Positions 1 to 8,229 of a stretch of DNA of 64,000 bases are shown in pieces. The number at the start of each line of letters is the position of its first letter. The stretch's first letter is position 1. Made by a program: the position numbers and the translations under genes. The notes under the pieces were generated by a model. The model saw only the letters and a program-made list of their open reading frames with translations, ran no database searches and was not told the origin of the DNA. Source of the stretch: Stachybotrys elegans (lineage: Eukaryota > Ascomycota > Sordariomycetes > Hypocreales > Stachybotryaceae); the NCBI GenBank assembly GCA_020746835.1, contig JAGPNK010000012.1, positions 372,001 through 436,000 on the forward strand, written 5' to 3'.

Positions 1-462
1 GCGAACGAGGTACTTGCCAGAGGCAAGCGCGGTGGGGAGCGTGAAGTCGGCCTTGCCCCCGTTGGCGATGAGAGCGTTCACGCCATCCATGCCCTCCTCC
101 GCGATCTTGGACCAGATGGGCTCAGCACCATTGCCCTCTGTGAACTGCGCAATGTAGGTGATCACAGGGCCTTGGTGACTGGGGTCAAGTATATCGTCAT
201 TGCGGACGTTATGATACCATTCAAATGAGAGCTTGTCTCCCGCCTTGGCGGTCACGAAGTCGGAAACAGCCGTGCCTCCGTTGACGTTGCAGACGATATC
301 CGGGCTCTCGAGGTCCTTGACAGGGCTGTTGTTGGGAGGAGACCTGATGTATTTGCCCTGGCCGTCGCCTTGGTCAACATCGTTGACCCAAACACCGTAC
401 ATGAGGGTGTGGGCAGTGGCGGTGGTGGCCATGGCCAGGATCGAAGCGACGTTGGCGCGCAT
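1..462 (-). CDS. AA9 lytic polysaccharide monooxygenase, 5' part (runs off left edge)
   Basis: Copper-dependent oxidative cleavage of cellulose or related glycans outside the cell. The reading frame starts at the ATG at 462 and stays open for 154 codons to the window edge. Residues 1-17 form a short signal peptide ending TATA, so the mature protein would start with His18 (HTLMYGVWVND), the first ligand of the copper histidine brace. A second brace candidate is His96 in DPSHQGPV, the family's usual DPSHxGPV context. The stretch SPVKDLESPDIVCN (residues 46-59) is also typical of AA9. No intron is seen in the visible part. The C-terminal half, including the axial Tyr and any CBM1, lies outside the window. 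Assignment to AA9 is firm; substrate and regioselectivity cannot be judged. Confidence 0.93.
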   Translation of the reverse strand, partial: MRANVASILAMATTATAHTLMYGVWVNDVDQGDGQGKYIRSPPNNSPVKDLESPDIVCNVNGGTAVSDFVTAKAGDKLSFEWYHNVRNDDILDPSHQGPVITYIAQFTEGNGAEPIWSKIAEEGMDGVNALIANGGKADFTLPTALASGKYLVR

Positions 463-1576
463 TGTGAAGATCACGTGACTGTGAGAGGATGTTCTGAAGT
501 GAAAGGAAGGTACAGTAATCGTGGAATATCAGAGAGAAATGAATGAGATGGCACAGCCAAATAAAGAGAGGACCCGACAAGTCGGAAAGTGAGTGAATGC
601 AAAGAGTGAAGACTGAAGAGTGGTGGTGGGAGAAGGGAAGAGGAGACATGGCGAGGTTGGATGAGGCTTTATAAAATGTCTTGACCCCCTCGCAGTCCAG
701 CCGCCGTCGATCCAAGGGATAATGGACCAGCCCCATCAATCCCCCTCGTGCGACAGACGAAATAACGTCCAAGATTGCAGGCAGTGCGCAAGGATTTTGG
801 CATTGGCGGGGGATAGATTGACGCGAGCCAATGCGGGCCTTGATTGGACTAACCCCAAGAGACGTGACATTTCGTGTTTCATCTTAACAAACATCAGTAC
901 TTACCATAGAAAGTTTTAGGGGGTACTCATGTGGGCTGACAGCTGCGATCCTCTGCCCCTCCCAGAGGATCCGAAGTTTCTAGCGATCATCTCATCTTTT
1001 CGTTTTAGCGAGCGCCATTTTGACCCTCATCGGACTTACGGGAAGCCTTCCTAGCGCTGCCAATCCCGATCTTAGAGCTGCTGTCCGTTAAGCGAAGGCT
1101 GTTTCAGGCCGGCGCGGTACCGTACCAGCAATCAACCAGAGGCAGCCAAGTGCTCACCTAAGTAAGAAAACAATGCCATGCCATGCGGGATCATGCACTC
1201 TGAACGTCCGATATAGTGCTGTCATCGACCGAGCTGTCAGATCAAATGAAGCGACAGGCTGCATAATATTAATTTATTCCATACGGTTAATTTAAGGTAA
1301 TTAGGCTCGAACCGACGGGGTGGTGGTGGTATCATTAAGGTTAAGGAAGGTGCGTACCTGCCGAAGGAGCCGCGCGACTCCTACAACCTCCTCCCTGTCT
1401 GGAACATCCACCAATCTCGCTTGCTCAGCGCTCAACTCACATATTTCATGTAAATGAAGTCTACAACCTTCACGAACCACAAAGGGAATGTTGTTCGCAG
1501 CCCAGTCCATGTCAAATTTATTCTATGTAACCTATGCCGGGGGGATCTGTGCCAATCTCTTGATGGATGACCTCAG
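463..1576. other. Intergenic region upstream of the AA9 gene
   Basis: The first 250 bases should hold the AA9 promoter. A palindromic TATA-like TTTATAAA lies at about 668-675, some 205 bp before the start codon. A 69-codon minus-strand frame at 1301-1510 begins with a true ATG but resembles nothing I recognise and is not called. No RNA gene or transposon end is visible. Confidence 0.5.
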
Positions 1577-1860
1577 GCAGGCGACGGAACTCTCGACGTC
1601 TCCTTCGTGACGGAACTTCTCGCCACGTGACGGGACACCCACGCCTTGTTCATGACGAACCCTTGAACGTCATTTGTGATGTGGCGGGACTTCGCGCCAT
1701 CTGAACCCTGAGAGGCCTCCCCCCGACCCAAGACATTAAAAAAACCCTTATCGCATTTATGCAGTCATGAGGGAAAAAATATGATAGCCGATCGCAGTTT
1801 ATGCGTCGAATCTTGTCCGCCGGTAAAACCCCAAAAGTGCAATTTATGCGAGTCTTTTGT
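1577..1860. repeat. Short degenerate repeats in the 3' flank of the first zinc-knuckle gene
   Basis: The stretch at about 1577-1650 (GGCAGGCGACGGAACTCTCG and following) recurs in diverged form at about 3677-3740, before the decayed gene copy there. From about 1749 a unit close to CGCATTTATGCAGTCATGA occurs three times (about 1752, 1795 and 1840), the later ones degenerate. The same units reappear downstream of the other intact copy (7848-8080), so they belong to the 3' flank or UTR of this family. Confidence 0.6.
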
Positions 1861-2044
1861 TGGGGAAAGGCAGGATAGAATATCGTGAAAGGCAAAGAAA
1901 AGAATAGAAAAAAAAGAAGAAGAAAAAAACTCTCCATTGAAAGAGAGAAAAAACAGACAGATGAAATAGCAGACGAGACGTACCATGAAGGACACCAATG
2001 GATCAGACCGAAGTCGGCTATCCTCCTCCCTTTTTATGAGTCTG

Positions 2045-2844
2045 TCACTGCCCCGTCCTCTGGTTCCTCTCATCAGGATCGAACCACTCACCGAACATTC
2101 CAGCCCCCATGAATTGCAGGACATCCATAAAGGTTTCCCAAAACTCAGGATCCAAGCGCCCTACAGTCCGCTCCATGGCTAAATCTAGGCCTTGGAAGGC
2201 GTTGTCCAGGGCTTCAAGCTCCGAAGGAGCAAGAGCAGCAGCAATGGCGGCTGAACGGCGAAGGAAAGTGTCGAGAGCTTGTTGAGCTTCGGAGTCGGCA
2301 GCTTGCTCCTGTCGAGGCATGTCCATTGGGGACACACCATCAAATGACCGCTGCAAGAGAGGGAGGCCTGCAGGAAGGGATCGAGGGACTGGCCCAGTCC
2401 ACGGAACCAAGGCAAGCCCGGGTTCATTATTAGCCACCGGAGTGTTATGGATGCATCTCCATAAGCTTCCTACAGGGTTCATGGACTTTGATTAGATTAT
2501 ATCGAGATAATAAGGGCGAGACAAAACTTACCATCGCCAGCATTAATCATTCTCAAGGCTTGAAATAGCCTGATGCCGCGGCGCCGGCGTTCACCACGAT
2601 AAGGGCAGTATGCCTCTGAGTGCCCTTCGAGCCCACACTGGGGATGGTTAGCAAGCAAGTGAGCTGGTGGAGAGAGAGGACATGCCGAAAAGCATGAAGA
2701 GTTGCCATTTCGAGGGGCGCTGCGGCCTCCTCGTCCTCGCAAGTTACCGCTATGGCCTTGAAGGGCTATACCATGTTCTTGTTCGTATTGGGCAAGAGCG
2801 GCGCCAAATCGTCCACCGAAATGTGCATCGTGTTGGAGTGCCAT
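2045..2844 (-). CDS. RGG / CCHC zinc-knuckle protein, copy 1 (lineage-specific family)
   Basis: Three exons: 2844-2686, 2637-2532 and 2469-2045, giving 229 aa. Exon 1 carries FGAALAQYEQEHG and a short Arg/Gly tract (residues 36-41). Splicing joins Cys51-Phe-Ser to Cys54, making a canonical CX2CX4HX4C knuckle (C51, C54, H59, C64). Exon 2 is exactly as long (106 nt) as in the copy at 8230-9590. Exon 3 has NEPGLALVPWTGPVP, LLQRSFDGVSPMDMPR and a C-terminal segment LDNAFQGLDLAMER that recurs in the decayed copies. The first intron needs a GC donor (GCATGT) with branch site GCTAAC; the second has GTAAGT and ends CTGTAG. The ATG sits directly after an ACAG acceptor, so a 5'-UTR intron is likely. 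Zinc knuckle plus RGG suggests nucleic-acid binding (inference). It could be a Gag-like relic, but no polymerase is near. Confidence 0.6.
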
Positions 2845-3380
2845 CTGTTCTCAGGTTAACCTCGGCGCTGGTGTGCAAACGCAAAGACTAGAATTGAACA
2901 TACCGCGAAAATCTTTCTGCTTGGCTTTTTTCTTCGATTTAGGTCGTGGTAAAATACTGAGAACTGTTGTCCAATGATCCGATTAGTTTCTTGGGACACT
3001 TGCTGACTTCTAGGCGTTGAGAGGCGTACCTGGGTATGTACGTAAAGTATTCGAAATCGAAGATGTTGAAGAAGAGAATAGAAAGAAGAGGGCAAGGTCG
3101 AGAGCGATAAAGGCCTTGACTCCACCTTACCAGTGATTGAATTTTCGCAATATGATATTCTTGTTGTGCGCCAGCTGCGAACAGTCGCAAAAGGTAGGGA
3201 GGGCAGTTCACGCAATGGTTGTCTTCATTCTTGGAACACCACGAACAGGAAATCCCACACATCCTCGAAACACCACTACATGTAGAATGATGACAGGCAA
3301 AGTTCCCAATTTGTTTGGTCACTTCACCCGTCGACAAAGTATGCAAAACACTGCCGCGTCAGCAATTCCTCTATTCACTT
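2845..3380 (-). other. Conserved 5' leader of zinc-knuckle copy 1
   Basis: This stretch resembles the DNA upstream of the copies at 5.4-5.7 kb and 9.6-10.0 kb, including the CTTCTAGGCGTTGAGAGGC block and a GAAGA-rich tract. A probable exon at about 2908-3005 ends GCG/GTATGT and would splice in phase to the ATG at 2844 (reading NRRKKPSRKIFA), matching the third copy. Whether it is coding or UTR is unresolved. Confidence 0.4.
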
Positions 3381-3414
3381 GATAGAAAATCTTCATGTCG
3401 CCATAATCACTATG

Positions 3415-3654
3415 TGTGGGATTTCCCGTTCGTGTGCCCCAATGGGATAAAGACCAGTGACTTCGAGGAGGTCCCCTCTGACGATAAAGACGATATCAAA
3501 TCAATAGATAACAATTGGTTAGAAAATTCGATTGAGAAAAGCTTGATCACTATAGTGACAAATTTCTTGCTGAGATCGTCCTCATCGTTAGTGGGAGGTT
3601 TTTCAAAGCCGCTGGCGTGTGTCCCATTGGGGCACACGATCAAGAAATCCCACA
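3415..3654. repeat. 240-bp foldback element with about 100-bp inverted ends
   Basis: The left end reads TGTGGGATTTCCCGTTCGTG and continues through GTGCCCCAATGGGA. The right end is its diverged reverse complement and finishes in GAAATCCCACA. Pairing extends roughly 100 bp on each side, so the element could fold on itself like a MITE. The same end sequence occurs singly at 4088, 5227, 21914, 43643 and, inverted, at 50807. I found no clear target-site duplication and no coding capacity. Confidence 0.75.
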
Positions 3655-3734
3655 TGACCTCTCCTCTCATTCTCAGGCAGGTGGAGGAACTCTCGACGCC
3701 TCCTCGTGACGAAACACCCGCATCTTCTTCATGG

Positions 3735-4080
3735 CGGGGTTTCACGTCACTATGTACCCTGGCCTTCACCCAACAGTTGTTGTTCGAGGTGTCGTAGCCC
3801 GAGCAACGCTGGTATATACTCCAAGCGTCCTAGAGCTGAATGCAAGCCCCGAAAGGCGTTCTCCATGGTTGCGAATCTCTTGTAAGAGTAGTAATAGGTC
3901 GGGCAGCTGAAGGGCTACCGACAGAGACAAGGCCGGAAGCCGGGCTTTTGCTCTGTGCCTATCCAGGTAATAACTATTATTATATTTCCTAACGCACTGG
4001 TACCCGAACCTCTTCCACGACGATCGGAGAGACGTCCCTGTCCGATAGAATGATGACAAATTCGAGGGGTTCTGTGTTCC
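3735..4080 (-). pseudogene. Decayed C-terminal fragment of the zinc-knuckle family
   Basis: In one minus-strand frame the codons at about 3730-3840 read NAFRGLHSALGRLE... and LRHLEQQLLGEG before a stop. This matches the copy at 4247 (NAFRVLHPALGHLD, LRRLEQRLLGEG) and, more loosely, LDNAFQGLDLAMERTVGRLD of copy 1. The conserved middle module and knuckle are not readable upstream, and the frame is broken. It is taken as a truncated copy. Confidence 0.55.
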
Positions 4081-4087
4081 GTTACAA

Positions 4088-4140
4088 TGTGGAATTTCCC
4101 GATCGTGTGCCCAATGGGATACAGACCAGCGACTTCGACA
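4088..4140 (+). repeat. Dispersed TGTGGG-end repeat, short copy
   Basis: About 50 bp (TGTGGAATTTCCCGATCGTG onward, through GGGATACAGACCAGCGACTTCGA) match the end of the foldback element at 3415. The match stops soon after CTTCGAC, so this is a truncated copy in the same orientation as the left arm. Confidence 0.65.
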
Positions 4141-4246
4141 GACAAAGGAAACAAACCAGACGAGAAACCCACGAAGGACAGTAACAGATCATGCCAAACC
4201 TGTTTTCCCTCAGTCTTTTTTGCCAAGTTTATCCCTACTCGATCCT

Positions 4247-5226
4247 CTAATTTGGGAAATCGGAATTGGGCCCTTCACCCAACAGTCGTTGCTCAAGGCG
4301 TCGTAAGCCGAACCGAAAGAATGCCACCTCATCGGGATCCAAGTGCCCTAGAGCTGGGTGCAGGACTCGGAAGGCATACTCAAACGGCCACACGTTCCGT
4401 AGCAGCGGGACGGGCAGTCTTTGGCCACCGACAGCAGGGGCGGGCACGGGAGCGGGGCCGGACCAGCGGCAACGGCAGTGGAAGCGGCAGCACCATTGTC
4501 GTCCGCCTCCGAGCCGGCAGAAGACGCTATGGTCTCGACTCGCTGTCATTCCAGTAGACGGGTTCGTGGGCGAGGGGGGCCTGCCTGGTCGGCGAAGGCG
4601 GCGGCGGCGGCGCAGGCGGCATGCTGAGCTTCAAACGCCTGGTATGCCTCAAAGGCGCGGGCGGCTGCAGCATGGTATTCAGCATCAACGGCAGCGGCAG
4701 CGTCTTAAGCCTGACGGTTGGCTTCGGTGGCGGCAGGGCGGACTTGGAGGGGCTCGCGAGGGGCCCCAGGGGCGGCAGGAGCCTCAAGAAGGGCTCGGGT
4801 GGGAGGGGCCTCCACGTCCCGTTGCCACTGTCGAGGCATGTTGATAGGGGAGACACCATCGAACGACCGCTGGAGGAGAGAGGTCTCCCGGCTCGGATAC
4901 TGGGCTAGAATGGATCCTTCGCCACAAGTCTCCTGCATGGATATCAATTAGATGTTAGATCAAGATGGCGAGAGGCAAAACTTACCAGAGCATCAGCGAG
5001 TCGCTTAGCTCGCATCTTACTGATACCCCTTCGAGATCGCTCGTTTCGGTACAGGCAATCAGGCCCACGATGCCCTTAGGCCACACTATGGATAGTATTT
5101 GGGTTAGGAAGCTCATGGAGGGTTTCGGGTCGAAGAAATACCGAAAAACAGATTAGAGTACCATTTCGAGGGGTTCCATGGCCTCCTTACCACCGTGCTC
5201 TTTCACGTATCAGGACGGTGCTCGTC
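4247..5226 (-). pseudogene. Zinc-knuckle family copy 2, broken
   Basis: The exon 1 remnant reads PRNGTLICFS up to a GTATTT donor near 5149. The intron keeps a CCTAAC branch site and a CATAG acceptor, followed by the knuckle exon. That exon has lost bases near 5074-5081, so Cys-Gly-Leu falls out of frame with the following GHRGPDCLYRNERSRRGIS. The last exon keeps LLQRSFDGVSPINMPR and a long Ala/Pro/Arg-rich variable part but changes frame. A separate frame gives NAFRVLHPALGHLDPDE to the stop at 4247. The 5' part ends at the repeat starting at 5227, which probably truncated the gene. Confidence 0.65.
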
Positions 5227-5378
5227 TGTGGAATTTCCTGTTCGTGTGTCCCAATGGGATGAAGACCAGCGACTTCGAGGAGGCCCCTCTGGCGATAAAG
5301 ACGATATCAAATTAATAGATGACTTTTGACAAGAGAATTAGGTCGAGAAAAACGTGAGGCTTGTGGCTGTGGTGGTCG
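5227..5378 (+). repeat. Dispersed TGTGGG-end repeat
   Basis: Begins TGTGGAATTTCCTGTTCGTG and carries the inner blocks GATAAAGACGATATCAAAT and TTGTGGCTGTGG seen in the copies at 21914 and 50807. It sits exactly where the 5' end of zinc-knuckle copy 2 disappears. Only one end is present, so it is a solo end rather than a foldback. Confidence 0.7.
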
Positions 5379-5834
5379 TATATATGCATCAACTACTAAT
5401 TCCGAATCGAAGTTTTGAAAGAAGAAAAAGAAGAAGGCAAGGTCGAGAGAGGGAAATTTTTTGACCCCACCTTGCCAGTGATTGAATGTTTGCAATGTGG
5501 GATGCTTGTCCAGCTAGAATTTGTGCGGCTCTGAAGCTGCTTACATCTGCAAGTGCTAAGGTAGGACAATTCACACAATGGTCGGGTGAGGATAGATTGC
5601 CTGCTTGCCCGAAACGCCATTAGATAGAGGATGACTGCATGCAAACGCACTCCAGTTTGTTAAGGCCGTCGACAAACGCAGCTGCGTCGACAATTCATTC
5701 ATCTGTCGTGACCATACTGCATTACAAGAACTGGACAATAGAAACCTCCCAAAGCCACCGGTGCGAGGTGACGGGCATTTGACTTGCGCCTTCTTCATGA
5801 CGGAATCACATTACCGCTCTGCCCGGACAATTTT
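5379..5834. other. Leader-like DNA of another zinc-knuckle unit, no gene
   Basis: Blocks such as GGCAAGGTCGAGAG and CCACCTTGCCAGTGATTGAA match the leader of copy 1 (3090-3140). The segment ends in sequence resembling the 3' flank at 3675-3760 (CTTCTTCATGACGGAATCAC). It looks like the outer parts of duplicated units with the coding core missing. Confidence 0.4.
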
Positions 5835-6177
5835 TCATCCAATAGCCGTTGCTCGAGGAGTCGTAGATGGAACAACATTGCCTTGTGGAGCTGAATGCGA
5901 GTCTTGAAAGGCGTTCCCCAGAGCTACACGATCCGTGAGAATAAGACTAGTATCAGCTGAAGGACTATTGACAGCGGGGACGGGGTCGGAGATGGAGCCG
6001 GGCGAAGGCCAAGGGCAGAGGTGGAGGCCAGAGCGGACAAGACGGTCTGAACGGGTCATTCCAGCAGACCTGAAGCTGCACAATAGGCACGAACGTAGGC
6101 TCGACTGCTCGTCGCTCCTGTCGGAGCATATCACGAGATATTTGGCCACTTGCATGTTGGTTCTGGAATGCTGCTAA
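5835..6177 (-). pseudogene. Decayed C-terminal fragment of the zinc-knuckle family
   Basis: The minus strand reads ALGNAFQDSHSAPQGN before a stop near 5837. In the shifted frame, LRLLEQRLLDE matches the end of the copies at 3735 and 4247. Upstream there is only a Gln/Arg/Ser-rich stretch and no knuckle. At least one frameshift separates the two matching blocks. Confidence 0.45.
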
Positions 6178-6180
6178 TAA

Positions 6181-6690
6181 TGCTAACAGCAGTTCTCGTC
6201 CTCGATATGAACATCATCGAAGGGGGTACTGCACGTCGCTAAATGGTGTGATGTCGAAAGGGGGGCTTTCAGTCGTCTCTTCAAGCAAAACTCTCGCACT
6301 CTTTTCCAAATCACCGGCACCTAAGCCAATGGTTTGCTCTTCCACAACAATTGGAGAGACTGCCCTATTAGATAGAAGTCACATCGGTGCGTCGTTCAAT
6401 GGCGTGCTGCTGTGGTGGTGGAGGGTTTTCTGGATGCCTATTCAAGCAAAAGCTCTTGTTCTCTTTCCTAACACACGGGCGCTTGAACTGGCAATTTTCT
6501 CTCCCATAATCGATTGGAGACTGTTCAATAGGATAGAGTGATAGAGTCGGCGGTTCGTGTGCTCCATTACAATGGTGGATAACGGACGACGTTTGCTTGG
6601 ACGTCCTCCACGATGAATTGAAGAGGCTGCTCTGTCGAGTCGGGTGTTCCTGTGCTCCGGTACTTACTGCGATGAATATAAATGCACCCC
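6181..6690. repeat. Degenerate repeats of roughly 80-160 bp, no intact gene
   Basis: Three to four diverged copies share a pattern like TTTCCTAACACACGGGCGCTTGA ... CGATTGGAGAGACTG ... CGGTTCGTGTGCTCC (around 6290-6390, 6450-6560 and 6580-6660). A related block lies at 3985-4100, inside a decayed zinc-knuckle copy. The 97-codon plus-strand frame here is not supported as a gene. Confidence 0.4.
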
Positions 6691-7680
6691 GCCGGTGACC
6701 TGGGAGAGCTTTATCACACTCAAAGAGATATGAAGGTTCTGGACCTCCGTCCTGTTAAGAGAAGACTAACCTCCACCTAACCTTGGTCATGATCTTCCAC
6801 GGCCAAGGCTCGAAAACAGGAGCGATCCTGACCAAAGCATCTCGCACGGGCAGTTGCCAACAGCAGCAGCAGTACATCGCCGCCCGAATAGAAGGCAAAT
6901 ACTGGTGTATTCCGCTTCCTTGACCGCCAGTGCACGTTGTCGCCCTAGTCGAAGGTGAGCCAATGCATCCAACATTTGACTGCAAGAGCTCGTTTTTGTT
7001 GAATCGAAGGCGAGGCCTTTCAGCAGTTCCGGCGCCCGTAGCGTGTTGGATTGTGCCATCAGTCCCAACACCTGTGAAGACAGTCAGCAACACCATCCAG
7101 ACTACGGGGCGGAAATGTCATACTTGTAGGCTCCATTGTTGGGATCGATGGAGCCCCGGCTCATTCTTTTCCCCGGAGGTCGCTGGCAAACAGTTACTCT
7201 GGCATGCATAGAGATACAGAGGCTCCCTTCTCTCGATGATCACATGCGGTAAACAGAGCCAATTGCGTGCCAGATGTTGGTGTAATATGGGAGGGCAGTG
7301 TTCACACGACCAGACGCCTGGGTGTTTCGGTTGAGTGAGATTCAGTCACTTCCAATGACGTCGCGATCGCACCGGGGCCACCAAATGGGTTTGGAGCGGT
7401 ATCGTGTCTCATGCCTCATGGAAGTGTTGTTTCGAGAATCATCGCTGTTGAGGTGATGTGGAAGGAAGTCGGTTTCTGTGGAGGCATCGATGCTAGTCAA
7501 GTTCCCCAAAGTAGGTGCCATGTCTTGCTACCCAAGACCTATAGACGAGCGAAGACATGCCACTTATTAGGCATTACATTGCCTGCATTTAAGTTAGCCG
7601 GTAAGCTACATCTCTACGAAATCTACTGCAGTCACAAAGCATAGCGAAAAGGTTATCACACCCCGAATCATGTCAAATTG
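6691..7680. other. Gene-free stretch
   Basis: Only short frames without family resemblance are found on either strand. I see no repeat, RNA gene or regulatory element that I can support. Confidence 0.4.
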
Positions 7681-7716
7681 AAACTATTATCAGAGGAATC
7701 CTTCTTGAGCTTTAAA

Positions 7717-7812
7717 GACGGACCATCTCACGTCTTAACGGACCATTTCACGTTGTTTGACGGACCATTTCACGTCTTGACGGACCATCTCACGTCTTTG
7801 CGGACCTTCACG
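7717..7812 (+). repeat. Tandem 20-22-bp repeat, about five units
   Basis: Units close to GACGGACCATCTCACGTCTT follow each other with small changes (CATTTCACGTTGTTT, CATTTCACGTCTT and so on). Each holds a TCACGT core. The array lies about 420 bp beyond the stop codon of the minus-strand gene at 8230-9590. Looser relatives (GACGGAACTTCTCGCCACGT) occur at 1594-1650. Confidence 0.75.
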
Positions 7813-7847
7813 CCTGCTCATTTCCTCCCATATCTGCCAAACAACCA

Positions 7848-8080
7848 CCGCATTTTATGCAGTCTGGCGAAGCAGGACAGGATGGGTATGACTGACAAAG
7901 TAAAAAAAAAAAAACCCCGGTCGTGGGGAAAAAAGAAACCGACAAAAAAAAACCACCTCACCGCGATACGCAGTCGTGATGAAAAAAAACCACCACTTCA
8001 TCGCAATTTATGCAGACATGAAGGGGCAAAAGCAACTGATAGACCACCTACATTCCCATTAAAACCCCTCTGCCGCATTT
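7848..8080 (+). repeat. Interspersed CGCAATTTATGCAGTC units
   Basis: Four units of the type CGCATTTTATGCAGTCTG, CGCGATACGCAGTCGTGA, CGCAATTTATGCAGACATGA and CGCATTTATGCTTGTCG are spaced 40-110 bp apart. A-rich runs lie between them. They match the units at 1749-1855 in the 3' flank of copy 1. Because both intact family members end next to them, they may be part of the transcript 3' end. Confidence 0.65.
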
Positions 8081-8229
8081 ATGCTTGTCGCGAGAGGGGA
8101 AAGGTTGAATGTTGATGTGGTTGACAAAAAAAAAAGAAAACCCTGATACTTGTAAACCGAGAGAAAGAAAAAGGGAAAAGAAAGACCAGCGACAAACAGA
8201 AACCAACCGACAGTGCCAATAGATCATGG

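Noticed and set aside
1301..1510. 69-codon minus-strand frame with a true ATG
   Set aside because: Too short and without homology that I recognise; no exon structure around it.
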